A DNA stretch of 64,000 nucleotides, taken from assembly GCF_001436045.1 (NCBI RefSeq), contig NZ_AZER01000004.1, forward strand, positions 1 through 64,000. Direction: 5' to 3'. The notes under the pieces are model-generated. The model saw only the letters and a list, made by a program, of their open reading frames with translations, was not told the origin of the DNA and searched no databases. This DNA comes from Limosilactobacillus frumenti DSM 13145. GTDB lineage: Bacteria; Bacillota; Bacilli; Lactobacillales; Lactobacillaceae. The number at the start of each line of letters is the position of its first letter. Within the stretch, counting starts at the first letter, position 1. This document shows positions 25,005-33,733 of this stretch, piece by piece. Both the position numbers and the translations under genes were made by a program.

Positions 25005-26377
25005 CGACTATTTCGTTCGCGACGATGCTGACGCTGACGAGCACGCTTAGCCTTCCGGATTCGGTGACGAATTTCTAACTTATGCTTCTGCTGTTCGTCC
25101 TCCCGAATAGCTCGCTTAATTCGCTTCTTGTAACCAGGCTTGACCTTCCGCTTGGTCTTTTTAACAAAGCCCTTCATATTAGGATCCAAGGACTGCTTAC
25201 TACGACGATAGTGCTGACGACGGTTACGATCATGAGTAGTAACCAATCGTCCATGCCGTATTTCCTTAGGTACAAACTTGATTCCCCGTTCTTCCAACTT
25301 CTGAATCAAATCATCTTCAGCTGGCGCATACAAAGTAATGGCGGTGCCCTTTAAACCATTTCGACCAGTCCGCCCAACACGGTGAACAAAGTATTCCAGA
25401 TCAGTTGGAATATCATCATTTATAACCAGTGAAACACCGTCAATATCAATTCCCCGTGCAGCTAGGTCAGTAGCAACCACGTACTGATATTCAAGTTCAC
25501 GAACTTGCCGCATTGTCCGCTTGCGGCGCCGTGCTTCCAAGCCACCATGGATCATGGCCACTTTTAACCCCTGCTGTTCAAGGTAGTGCGTTAATTCTTC
25601 TACCCGCTCCTTGGTATTTGCAAACACAAGTGCCAAGTAGGGTTCACCCATCGTTAACAGTTGGTAAATAAGCTGATTTCGGTCGCGCCCTTTCGTGGAC
25701 ATCAGCCAGTTTTGAACGTTAGGGTTAATCACGGTTTCTGTTGGAATCTCTTCCATTACCGGATTTTCCATATATTTTTTCAAAAATGGTCGTAACTTTT
25801 GCGGAATAGTTGCCGAAAAGACCATCATCTGCAAATCATCCGGAAAATGACTGGCAATTTTGTCAACCTGGTCTAAGAACCCCATGTCGAGGGTCATGTC
25901 GGCTTCATCGACAACAAACTGGTGGGCTTCGTGAATATCAAGCGCTTGACTATTAATGAGATCTAATACCCGTCCGGGCGTTCCAATCACTAATTGTGGC
26001 TGATGGCGTTGTAACTGCTCAATTTGGTGTTGTTTGTCGGTTCCACCAACATAATTATGAATAATAAATGGTTGTGGTGCATACTTAGCCAATTGTTTAG
26101 CTGCAGCATAAATCTGATAAGCTAATTCACGACTTGGAGTGGTAATAACAGCCTGAACAAAGTTTTTCTGCGGATTCAGCTGTGCAAAAATAGGCAGCAA
26201 GAATGCATGGGTCTTGCCACTACCCGTCGCAGATTGGCCAACAACACTTTGCCCCTTCAATACAACCGGAATGACTTTTGCCTGAACAGGAGTTGGCTGA
26301 CGGAAATTAATCTCTTTAATAGCAGTTAATAAATATTCGGGTAAATCAAACTGTGCAAATGTTGTTTCTTTCGTCAT
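25001..26377 (-). CDS. cshB: DEAD-box RNA helicase (CshB-like)
   Basis: DEAD-box helicase, 458 residues. Motifs in order: Q motif (FRQPTPVQAKVIP, about residue 25), I (SATGSGKTHAF, about 54), Ia (TTPSREL), Ib (GTPGR), II as DEAD (VVDEADMTLD, about 155), III (SAT), IV-V (VATDLAARGIDIDG, about 300) and VI (HRVGRTGR, about 330). The C-terminal 80 residues are highly basic (RIRKAKRARQRQHRRERNS), as in cold-shock helicases bound to ribosomes. It lies 14 bases after nrnA, so they form one operon. Confidence 0.93.
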   Translation of the reverse strand: MTKETTFAQFDLPEYLLTAIKEINFRQPTPVQAKVIPVVLKGQSVVGQSATGSGKTHAFLLPIFAQLNPQKNFVQAVITTPSRELAYQIYAAAKQLAKYAPQPFIIHNYVGGTDKQHQIEQLQRHQPQLVIGTPGRVLDLINSQALDIHEAHQFVVDEADMTLDMGFLDQVDKIASHFPDDLQMMVFSATIPQKLRPFLKKYMENPVMEEIPTETVINPNVQNWLMSTKGRDRNQLIYQLLTMGEPYLALVFANTKERVEELTHYLEQQGLKVAMIHGGLEARRRKRTMRQVRELEYQYVVATDLAARGIDIDGVSLVINDDIPTDLEYFVHRVGRTGRNGLKGTAITLYAPAEDDLIQKLEERGIKFVPKEIRHGRLVTTHDRNRRQHYRRSKQSLDPNMKGFVKKTKRKVKPGYKKRIKRAIREDEQQKHKLEIRHRIRKAKRARQRQHRRERNSR

Positions 26378-26391
26378 ATAACCTTCCTCAA

Positions 26392-27345
26392 TTATTGTGC
26401 AAACTTATTAGTAATTTCATCCAATTGGTGGATAACTTCGTTAATTTCCGCCTCATCAACAGCCTTGGCACCACTAGCTAGTGGGTGACCCCCACCGTTA
26501 TGTTTCTTAGCAAGCCCGTTAATGACCGGTCCCTTGGAGCGAAGTCGGATCCGGTAATGACCATCTTCTTGCTGAACAAAAATAGCCCAAGCCTTGACAT
26601 CATGAAGACGACCAGGCAAGGAAACTACAGCTGAGGTTCCTGCCTCGGTCAGGCCAAATTGCGCTAACACTTCCTTAGTTAACGTGACATATGCAGCCCC
26701 ATGATCCAGGATCGTTAAATGTTCATAAACGTATGCTGATAAACGAGCAACAGGTTGTGAAATTTCATTTTCCTTTTGACTAATGGCGGCGGCGTTTGCC
26801 CCTGCAGCCATTAAAGCCCCTGCAACTAGCATTGTTTTAGGGGTAGTTGCCGGATAGAGGAAGCGGCCAGTATCACCAATAATCCCAGCATAAAGTGCAT
26901 GGGCGGCCTTCTTAGGCAGGGTCAATTCCTTCGCAAAATGCTGGTAAAAAGTATAGATCATTTCAGAACAGGAAGATGCATTGTCATCAACCCACATGAG
27001 ATCACCATATGGTTCATCGTTTGGGTGATGATCAATTTTAATCAGTTTGTCACCATTATCGAAACGCCGATCATCAATCCGTGGTGCATTAGCCGTATCG
27101 GTAACAATCACCAATGCATCATCAAAGGTTTGGTTATCGATATCGTCCATTTTACCAATCCAGTCGAACCCGGGAATATGTTTACCAACTACGTAAACCT
27201 GCTTATAAGGGAAAGAGGCCTTAATGATTTCAGCTAACCCGACTTGGGAACCAATTGCATCCGGATCAGGCCGTTGATGACGATGAATGATAATTTTATT
27301 ATATTTCTTGATTTGTTCTAAAATAGCTGCTAATTGATCTGCCAT
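26392..27345 (-). CDS. nrnA: Bifunctional oligoribonuclease and PAP phosphatase NrnA
   Basis: DHH/DHHA1 phosphoesterase, 317 residues, degrading nano-RNAs and dephosphorylating pAp. DHH motifs: RHQRPDPDAIGSQ (about residues 22-34), VTDTANAPR (about 82), IDHHPND (about 105-111) and AGIIGDTGRFLYP (about 153-165). The C-terminal DHHA1 motif is KKHNGGGHPLASGA (about 280). A good promoter lies just upstream. Confidence 0.95.
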   Translation of the reverse strand: MADQLAAILEQIKKYNKIIIHRHQRPDPDAIGSQVGLAEIIKASFPYKQVYVVGKHIPGFDWIGKMDDIDNQTFDDALVIVTDTANAPRIDDRRFDNGDKLIKIDHHPNDEPYGDLMWVDDNASSCSEMIYTFYQHFAKELTLPKKAAHALYAGIIGDTGRFLYPATTPKTMLVAGALMAAGANAAAISQKENEISQPVARLSAYVYEHLTILDHGAAYVTLTKEVLAQFGLTEAGTSAVVSLPGRLHDVKAWAIFVQQEDGHYRIRLRSKGPVINGLAKKHNGGGHPLASGAKAVDEAEINEVIHQLDEITNKFAQ

Positions 27346-27381
27346 AATTGTTCCTCGTTTCTAAAAATCAGTCTTATTTTT

Positions 27382-27410
27382 AGTATATCAGGAATTCAAA
27401 ATCCAACCAA
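27382..27410 (-). promoter_or_regulatory. Promoter of nrnA-cshB
   Basis: On the minus strand there is a -35 TTGGTT (27405-27410) and a -10 TATACT (27382-27387) with a 17-base spacer, 36 bases before the ATG. Confidence 0.65.
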
Positions 27411-27464
27411 ATTAAAAATGCTATTGGCAAGATAAATATGATGCCAACAGCATTAATATGAAAC

Positions 27465-27493
27465 AAAAAAAATGGGGTAAACCCATCTTTTTT
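27465..27493 (-). terminator. Rho-independent terminator after gnd
   Basis: On the minus strand AAAAAAGATGGG, a short loop and CCCATTTTTTTT lie within 10 bases of the gnd stop. A second weaker hairpin (TTGGCA with TGCCAA) follows at about 27424-27447. Confidence 0.75.
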
Positions 27494-27500
27494 ATGGTTA

Positions 27501-28406
27501 TTACTTAGCCTTGTCCATAGCATGACCACCAAAGCCGTTCCGCAATGCAGAAACAACCTTACCGTCAAAGCTATCGTCTTCCATAGAACGGAAACGAGCA
27601 CTCAATGCTTCGTAAATAACTGGAGCTGGAACTTGTTTGTCCATTGCATCCATCAGAGTCCAGTGAGCTTCACCAGAACTGTGCATACGACCAGCAATCT
27701 TGTCCAGGTGTGGATCCTTTTCAAAGGCTTCTTGAGCCAATTCCATCAGCCATGAACGAATAACTGAACCGTGGTTCCACATCTTGGCAACAGCAGCATT
27801 GTCGTAGTTAAAGTCAGAAGCTTCAAGGATTTCGAATCCTTCACCCATGGCTTCCATCATACCGTATTCAATGGCATTGTGAACCATCTTAAGGTAGTGA
27901 CCAGAACCAGCCTTACCAGTGTAAAGGTAACCATCCTTTTCAGCAATTCCATCATAAAGTGGAGCAAGACGCTTATCGAAGACATCCTTATCGTCCCCAC
28001 CGATCATGAAGTTACCGTTCTTAAGGGCACCCTTCCAACCACCGGAGGAACCGCAGTCGAAGTAGTGAATACCCTTTTCAGTGAACATACGGTTGTGACG
28101 CATGGAGTCCTTCCAGAAAGTATTACCACCGTCAATAACAACGTCATCAGCGTCAAGTAATTCGTTCAGCTTGTCCATAGTGTCATCAGTAGGCTTGCCA
28201 GCTGGAACCATAACCCAAACAGTACGTGGCTTGTCTAGCTTGGAGACCATTTCATCCAAGCTGAATGCCTTAGTAGCACCGTAAGAAGCGGCTTCTTCAA
28301 CCAGATCCTTGCTTAAATCAAAGGCAACAACATCGTTACCATTGTTCATCATGTTTTGGGCAAGGTGAATACCCATCTTACCTAAACCAATCAATCCAAT
28401 TTGCAT
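27501..28406 (-). CDS. gnd: 6-phosphogluconate dehydrogenase, short (decarboxylating) form
   Basis: Oxidises 6-phosphogluconate to ribulose 5-phosphate and CO2, the entry step of the phosphoketolase pathway in heterofermenters. It has 301 residues, the short GntZ/YqeC-type rather than the 470-residue Gnd. The Rossmann motif is IGLIGLGKMG (residues 3-12), the substrate motif GSSGGWKGA (about 120-128) and the catalytic region KMVHNAIEYGMM (about 173-184). The ATG at 28406 gives the family start MQIGLIGLG and has AGGAGGG upstream. It is a single gene with its own terminator. The short form often prefers NAD, which the sequence alone does not prove. Confidence 0.93.
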   Translation of the reverse strand: MQIGLIGLGKMGIHLAQNMMNNGNDVVAFDLSKDLVEEAASYGATKAFSLDEMVSKLDKPRTVWVMVPAGKPTDDTMDKLNELLDADDVVIDGGNTFWKDSMRHNRMFTEKGIHYFDCGSSGGWKGALKNGNFMIGGDDKDVFDKRLAPLYDGIAEKDGYLYTGKAGSGHYLKMVHNAIEYGMMEAMGEGFEILEASDFNYDNAAVAKMWNHGSVIRSWLMELAQEAFEKDPHLDKIAGRMHSSGEAHWTLMDAMDKQVPAPVIYEALSARFRSMEDDSFDGKVVSALRNGFGGHAMDKAK

Positions 28407-28547
28407 TCTTAAATTCCCTCCTGTTTTACAGTCCAAGTAGAATTTCTACAAGGTTACAACGCTCTGCACGTTGTGAGCCGACAATTAAAATAATTGTCTA
28501 AATAGAATGTCCGTTAAAAGTGTCCCACGTTTTCAGAACAGTGTCAA

Positions 28548-28994
28548 TTACTTTTCGGAATTATCGTTATCCTTTTCACTATTGTTGGAATCATTAGTAG
28601 CTGAATCACTATCTGAGGCTTCGTCATCAGCAGCTGTTTGATCAGCTGACTTAACAACCCGGGCAATTGCCACCATATCAAAGGTCAGGTAAATGCCTTC
28701 ACAGTCAAGGGTAACCGTCTTGTCTTCCCGGTTAATTGAATCAATTTTACCATGCATCCGTCCAATGGTTACGACTTCATCACCCTTATGTAATTGGCTC
28801 ATCATGTCTTGGTGTTGCTTTCGTTGCTTTTGTTGTGGGCGAATCATAAAGAAGTACATTAAAGCAATCATTAAAACGATCAAAATGATACTTGAATAGC
28901 TGCTGGCTGCGTTAGCCGCCCCAACATTCATAAAACTTAATCCATTCACTTGAATATCCATCCCTTCAAAAAAGTTCATGTTTAACTTTACCAA
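28548..28994 (-). CDS. yajC: Preprotein translocase subunit YajC
   Basis: YajC, the accessory partner of SecDF, up to 148 residues. It has one helix, ILIVLMIALMYFFMIRP, near residues 37-53, then the conserved cytoplasmic QKQRKQHQDMMSQLHKGDEVVTIGRMHGKI. The C-terminal 33 residues are almost only Asp, Ser, Asn and Glu, an unusual acidic tail. The start is uncertain: TTG at 28994 has AAGG seven bases upstream, while ATG at 28979 lacks a clear site. It follows the Tgt-like gene, as yajC follows tgt in most Firmicutes. Confidence 0.9.
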   Translation of the reverse strand: MVKLNMNFFEGMDIQVNGLSFMNVGAANAASSYSSIILIVLMIALMYFFMIRPQQKQRKQHQDMMSQLHKGDEVVTIGRMHGKIDSINREDKTVTLDCEGIYLTFDMVAIARVVKSADQTAADDEASDSDSATNDSNNSEKDNDNSEK

Positions 28995-29021
28995 AATTTA
29001 CCTTAAAAAGCTAGCCGAACA

Positions 29022-30077
29022 CTAACCACTATAACGTTCAACCCACGTTGCCCCTTGGTCCGCGCTAACCGCTTGTTGTAAACGTACAATTTTGACATTC
29101 TGAAATGCCAAATTATGCTCAAGCAGGAGAATAGTTGCGAGGGGAGCTGACTGCCCTAAAAGATAATGAATGCTTTGCCGTGAATAGTGTCTACTACATA
29201 CTGGGCACGGACAACTATTGCTAATTGGCCGTCGATCGTCTTTAAAATGAGTCTTAGATAACACTAGGCTGCGATCATCAGTCCAAGCGATTCCCTGGTT
29301 GGCAGCAACTAATGCCGCATCACTTTGGACAACGTCGATTCCGACACTAAGTGCTGCCATTACATTGGCTGCAGAATCGCCAACCCGTGCCAACCGTAAT
29401 TTTGTCGGCTGCAACTGGGGAATAATTTGCTGAAGTATCCGGCGAAGTTCACCATCATTATCAATATCAGCTAGTTGCTGAATGCTGTAACCAATCACCC
29501 CTGCTGGCACCATTGTCAGACATTTGGCCCGTAATTCTTTGAGACCACCACCAACAATCGGTGCTAATAATGATGACTGTAGAGGGATTTCCTTTAGCCA
29601 TTCGACTGTCTGATGAGTAGCAGCAACTAGGTCATCTACTGGTGCATAGTAGTTTTCGTCTCGGGATAGCTGCTCACCTAGAGTTGCCCCTAACTTAACC
29701 TGCAGCTGACGGGCACTCGCTGGTGTATAGTGAACCAACTGGTGATTATCTGGCCGATGAAAATTGACGCCGTCTTTTTTACGGCCACGTGGTTTAGCAA
29801 AACGGTATGCCGTCTCAGCCCCCGAAGTTGCAATTAGCGCTTGCTGTATAGCCATTATCTGCACGATATTGTGAATATCATTATTCATTGTCATCGCTAA
29901 CCGCAAGGGGTCAAAAAATAACGTTTGGATACCGATCGATTCGAGCTGTCCAGTTGTCAAATACTTTAACGTTGCTAATGATGGGACGACCGCGGGTGTT
30001 TTCAACGTAACTCGATCAAGGTTCAGCTGTCCATTTCGTAAAGGTGCATCTGTAGAAATAATCTTAAAGCTGACCAT
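29022..30077 (-). CDS. Degenerate tRNA-guanine transglycosylase-like protein (probable pseudoenzyme)
   Basis: A 351-residue protein clearly related to queuine tRNA-ribosyltransferase along its whole length. KDGVNFHRPDNHQLVHYTPA matches the Tgt GVHFRNHLNG..SPE stretch, VGGGLKELRAKC matches VQGGAYEDLRAQ, GVIGYSIQQL matches PGYSIGGL, and the zinc site is intact: CPCPVC (C289, C291, C294) with H321 in LEHNLAF. But the TDSGGFQ motif reads ATSGAET (Thr84 for the catalytic Asp) and MFDCVLPTR reads VVQSDAALV (Gln251 for the nucleophile Asp). It is likely inactive as a base exchanger. It stands between ruvB and yajC, where queA-tgt normally lie; queA is missing. GAGGAG lies eight bases before the ATG. 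Confidence 0.85.
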   Translation of the reverse strand: MVSFKIISTDAPLRNGQLNLDRVTLKTPAVVPSLATLKYLTTGQLESIGIQTLFFDPLRLAMTMNNDIHNIVQIMAIQQALIATSGAETAYRFAKPRGRKKDGVNFHRPDNHQLVHYTPASARQLQVKLGATLGEQLSRDENYYAPVDDLVAATHQTVEWLKEIPLQSSLLAPIVGGGLKELRAKCLTMVPAGVIGYSIQQLADIDNDGELRRILQQIIPQLQPTKLRLARVGDSAANVMAALSVGIDVVQSDAALVAANQGIAWTDDRSLVLSKTHFKDDRRPISNSCPCPVCSRHYSRQSIHYLLGQSAPLATILLLEHNLAFQNVKIVRLQQAVSADQGATWVERYSG

Positions 30078-30079
30078 TT

Positions 30080-31099
30080 TTACCGCTCCTCTGGATAAGG
30101 GATCCCTAAATGCTGGTAACCAGCTGCCGTTACTACTCGTCCCCGTGCTGTCCGGGTCAAATAGCCGATTTGCAACAAGTAAGGTTCGTACATTTCTTCA
30201 ATCGTGCTTGTTTCCTCACCAATATTGGCCGCAATGGTCTTCAAGCCCACTGGACCCCCATGATAATAATTAATCATAGTGAGCAGAAGTTTTCGATCGA
30301 CCTCATCTAAACCGCGGTCATCAACAGCTAGCAGTTTTAGTGACCGTTGCACCACTGGTAAGTCAATGGTTGACTGGCCTGCCACCTGGGCAAAATCGCG
30401 CACGCGTTTTAATAGCCGGTTAGCAATCCGGGGGGTTCCACGTGAACGCAAAGCTAATTCTTTTGCTCCTTCATCATCGATCTTAGTATTAAAGATTTGG
30501 GCTGACCGAAAGATAATTTGTGTTAACTCATCCTGATTGTAATAGTTCATATGTTCAATAATTCCAAAGCGATCTCGCAATGGTGCCGAAAGCATCCCTG
30601 CTCTGGTTGTCGCCCCAATTAGCGTAAACGGCGGCAACGGAAAATGGACGGGGTGTGAAGTTGGCCCTTCACCAACCACAATATCAATATAAAAGTCTTC
30701 CATGGCTGAATAGAGCATTTCCTCGACCACTTTCGGCAAGCGGTGAATTTCGTCAATAAAGAGGACGTCACCGGGCTTTAGCTCATTTAAAAGGGCCACT
30801 AAATCACCCGGCTTTTCAATTGCGGGGCCACTGGTTGTTTTAATATTGACACCCATTTCACGGGCAATCACCATTGCTAACGTCGTTTTACCGAGACCTG
30901 GTGGGCCATATAGCAAAACATGATCCAACGCTTCTTCCCGTTTTTTAGCAGCATCGATATAGACTTGCAATTCATGTTTAATTTTTTCCTGACCAATGTA
31001 TTCACTTAACCACTGCGGTCGAAGAGTTAATTCTAAATTATCCTCTTCGGGGCCATTTGAATGGTTTGACAATACATTATGGTCATTTTGTTCAGGCAT
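30080..31099 (-). CDS. ruvB: Holliday junction branch migration helicase RuvB
   Basis: RuvB AAA+ motor, 339 residues. Walker [12 protein letters not shown] lies near residue 66, Walker [12 protein letters not shown] near 114, and sensor 1 [10 protein letters not shown] near 160; the arginine finger region APLRDRFG is present. The C-terminal winged helix is [16 protein letters not shown]. With RuvA it drives branch migration. It lies 11 bases after ruvA and two bases before the Tgt-like gene, so that gene is tightly coupled to it. Confidence 0.97.
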   Translation of the reverse strand: MPEQNDHNVLSNHSNGPEEDNLELTLRPQWLSEYIGQEKIKHELQVYIDAAKKREEALDHVLLYGPPGLGKTTLAMVIAREMGVNIKTTSGPAIEKPGDLVALLNELKPGDVLFIDEIHRLPKVVEEMLYSAMEDFYIDIVVGEGPTSHPVHFPLPPFTLIGATTRAGMLSAPLRDRFGIIEHMNYYNQDELTQIIFRSAQIFNTKIDDEGAKELALRSRGTPRIANRLLKRVRDFAQVAGQSTIDLPVVQRSLKLLAVDDRGLDEVDRKLLLTMINYYHGGPVGLKTIAANIGEETSTIEEMYEPYLLQIGYLTRTARGRVVTAAGYQHLGIPYPEER

Positions 31100-31110
31100 T
31101 CATCTTCCCC

Positions 31111-31713
31111 CTAATTTAGGACTCTTAATGCGTTCCGTAAGTATTCCTCAGTTGAGGTTGGTGTGACTTTTTCAAGTTTCTTTTGAACCTTCTTAACATC
31201 ACGTTCTTTGTAGCCGAGGGCTTTTAATGCTTCTAAGGCGTCTGATAATTCATTATTTATCCCAGAATCGGCTGTTTGTTCAGTCGTTGCTAACAGATCA
31301 CCAGTCCGACTTAACTTTGCCAACTTATCGCGTAAGTCTAAACAAATCTGTGAGGCGGTCTTCTTGCCAATGCCAGGGAACTTCGTCAGGTACGCAACAT
31401 CATCATTAGCGATCGCGTCGATTAATCCCTGATGATCAGGATTAGCAAGAATTGCTAAGGCTGATTTGGGACCAATTCCTGAAACATTATTTAACTGCAA
31501 AAACAGGTTCTTCTCGTCAAGGTCATTGAAACCAAATAAGGAAATATCATCATCACGAACCGCCTGATAGACAAACATCTTCACCTTTTTCTCTGTGTCC
31601 ACATGATAACGATATGGGTTCGCAACTTGTAAGCGATATCCCACTCCATTAACATCTAAAACAATGTAGCGTGGTTGGACTAATGTGATCAGTCCAATTA
31701 AATATTCATACAT
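31111..31713 (-). CDS. ruvA: Holliday junction branch migration protein RuvA
   Basis: RuvA, 200 residues. The N-terminal OB fold begins [19 protein letters not shown], the helix-hairpin-helix motifs are [13 protein letters not shown] (about residue 78) and [16 protein letters not shown] (about 113), and the C-terminal RuvB-binding domain is [17 protein letters not shown]. Part of mutS-mutL-ruvA-ruvB, with 20 bases after mutL. Confidence 0.97.
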   Translation of the reverse strand: MYEYLIGLITLVQPRYIVLDVNGVGYRLQVANPYRYHVDTEKKVKMFVYQAVRDDDISLFGFNDLDEKNLFLQLNNVSGIGPKSALAILANPDHQGLIDAIANDDVAYLTKFPGIGKKTASQICLDLRDKLAKLSRTGDLLATTEQTADSGINNELSDALEALKALGYKERDVKKVQKKLEKVTPTSTEEYLRNALRVLN

Positions 31714-31733
31714 AACTATCTCACCTTATCGGT

Positions 31734-33722
31734 TTAAAATTCATGTTCATCAAAATCGCCAGCGTACGGTGTGTGCGAATCTTGAATCCGTTTAAACATT
31801 TTTTCGAGATCAGTATCATTGAAGTGCACAGTCACCGGACGACCATGGGGACAATTAAACGGGTTCTCACACTGTGGTAACCGATGGAGTAACGCTTTGG
31901 CTTCCCGATCATCCAGGTGGTGATTAGCCTTAATAGCGCGCTTACAGCTCATCATGATCGCTGTCTTCATTCGAAACTGCTGAACGGTTAAGTGACCATC
32001 ATTGATCACCCAGGCAATCATTTCCTTAACGGTGTCTTCTTCCTGCCCCTCTTTAAACCACGTTGGGTGAGAACGAAGAATAAAGCTGTTTTGACCAAAT
32101 GATTCTAAGTGAATACCCACACTATTTAAGATATCCAGGTGCTGAGTAATTTTCAATGCGTCAACCGTGGAATAATTTAAAATCAAGGGTACTAAGAAGG
32201 TCTGTTGGTCATCAGAAACTTGACCAATTTCTGCACGATATTTTTCAAAATTGATCCGTTCCTGTGCCGCGTGTTGGTCGATGATATAAAGGCCGTCGCC
32301 ACCCTGAGCTAGTAAAAAGGTTCCTTGTAACTGGCCAATGTACTGTAATTCTGGAAAACGTTTCTTACCAACATTTAACTTATCATGGACATCTAAATCA
32401 ACATTTTGAGCTTGCGATTGCGACGCCGGAGCCTGCTCATCTGGTTGTCCAAACGGATATGCCGGTGGTTGATTAGCATAACGATGGTCAAATTCCGTCA
32501 TCGCCGGACTTGAGAGATCTGCCTGATTGTGAATAATAACCGGTTCCCCAAGTTGACTGTCTGTCATCTCAGCAGCCGCTACCCCAGATCTTGCTGGTTC
32601 TTGGTGGTGAGGTTGATCACTAATAACCGGTTCAGCATGATACGGATGACTTTGTTCTGCTAATCGCTGGTTTAACGCAGCCACTTGATCAAACGTTGGC
32701 CCAAATTGATCAGCATCCACGTCAGGAATCAAATTCTCTTGGCTAATCCGGCGATTGATAACATCTGCAATTAACTTCGCTAATTGGGGTTCCTTACTCA
32801 ACCGGACTTCCCGTTTAGCCGGGTGAACATTAACATCCACCAGAACGGGATCCAATTGAATATTAAGAACAGCGATTGGATAACGGCCCACCATTAACTT
32901 CGAACGGTAACCATTAATGATTGCTTTAGTCAGTTCAAAATTACGAACATAACGATGATTGATCGTGATTGTAATGTACTGACGAGAAGACCGGGTTAAT
33001 TCAGGAAGAGAAACCAACCCATCAACTTTAAAATCAGGATCCTCGCCAATAAAAGGCAACATTTTGCGTCCCACCTGGACACCGTAAATAGCTGCTACCA
33101 CCTGCTGCAATTTACCATTGCCGGCAGTGCGAAATAACTCCTTACCATTATGGGTAAGGCTAAAGGCAACATGTGGATTGGCTAATGCCAGTCGATTGAC
33201 AATATCTGTGATACGGGCCAATTCAGTATGCGGTGACTTCAAATACTTTAGTCGTGCGGGAGTATTAAAGAATAATTCTGTTACTTTAACATCGGTCCCT
33301 TGACGTGCTGATGCAGGTCGTTTGGCGAGTGTTTCACCCCCACGAAGGTGAATCATAACCCCTGCCGTCGTGCCTGCTTGGGCGGTAGTCATCTTGACAT
33401 CTGCTACAGAAGCGATACTAGGTAAAGCTTCACCACGGAACCCCATTGTCCGAACACGAAACAGATCACGACGATTAGCAATCTTGCTAGTCGCGTGGCG
33501 TTTAAACGCAAGTTCAATCTCGTCAGCAGCGATTCCCTGACCATCATCTATGACCCGAATACTGTCTAGTCCAGCATTTTCGACAATGATGTCAATTCGT
33601 TGACTAGCGGCATCCAAAGAGTTTTCAACTAATTCTTTAACAATTGAAGCCGGCCGCTCAATCACTTCACCAGCGGCAATTTGGTCAGCGAGGACATTAT
33701 CTAATTCACGAATCTTTGCCAC
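31734..33722 (-). CDS. mutL: DNA mismatch repair endonuclease MutL
   Basis: MutL, 662 residues. The N-terminal GHKL ATPase shows [26 protein letters not shown] and [14 protein letters not shown]. The middle linker is Gln/Pro rich (about 340-455). The C-terminal domain carries the nicking-endonuclease motif [13 protein letters not shown], found in species without MutH, and CPHGRPVTV. It follows mutS by 11 bases. Confidence 0.97.
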   Translation of the reverse strand: MAKIRELDNVLADQIAAGEVIERPASIVKELVENSLDAASQRIDIIVENAGLDSIRVIDDGQGIAADEIELAFKRHATSKIANRRDLFRVRTMGFRGEALPSIASVADVKMTTAQAGTTAGVMIHLRGGETLAKRPASARQGTDVKVTELFFNTPARLKYLKSPHTELARITDIVNRLALANPHVAFSLTHNGKELFRTAGNGKLQQVVAAIYGVQVGRKMLPFIGEDPDFKVDGLVSLPELTRSSRQYITITINHRYVRNFELTKAIINGYRSKLMVGRYPIAVLNIQLDPVLVDVNVHPAKREVRLSKEPQLAKLIADVINRRISQENLIPDVDADQFGPTFDQVAALNQRLAEQSHPYHAEPVISDQPHHQEPARSGVAAAEMTDSQLGEPVIIHNQADLSSPAMTEFDHRYANQPPAYPFGQPDEQAPASQSQAQNVDLDVHDKLNVGKKRFPELQYIGQLQGTFLLAQGGDGLYIIDQHAAQERINFEKYRAEIGQVSDDQQTFLVPLILNYSTVDALKITQHLDILNSVGIHLESFGQNSFILRSHPTWFKEGQEEDTVKEMIAWVINDGHLTVQQFRMKTAIMMSCKRAIKANHHLDDREAKALLHRLPQCENPFNCPHGRPVTVHFNDTDLEKMFKRIQDSHTPYAGDFDEHEF

Positions 33723-33733
33723 AACTGTTCACC

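Noticed and set aside
27771-28160. 129-codon plus-strand ORF opposite gnd
   Set aside because: Shadow of gnd; sequence has no recognisable domain.
28518-28546. gnd promoter TTGACA-17-GACACT
   Set aside because: The -35 is perfect but the -10 matches only three of six positions and the -35 abuts the yajC stop; left out for lack of support.
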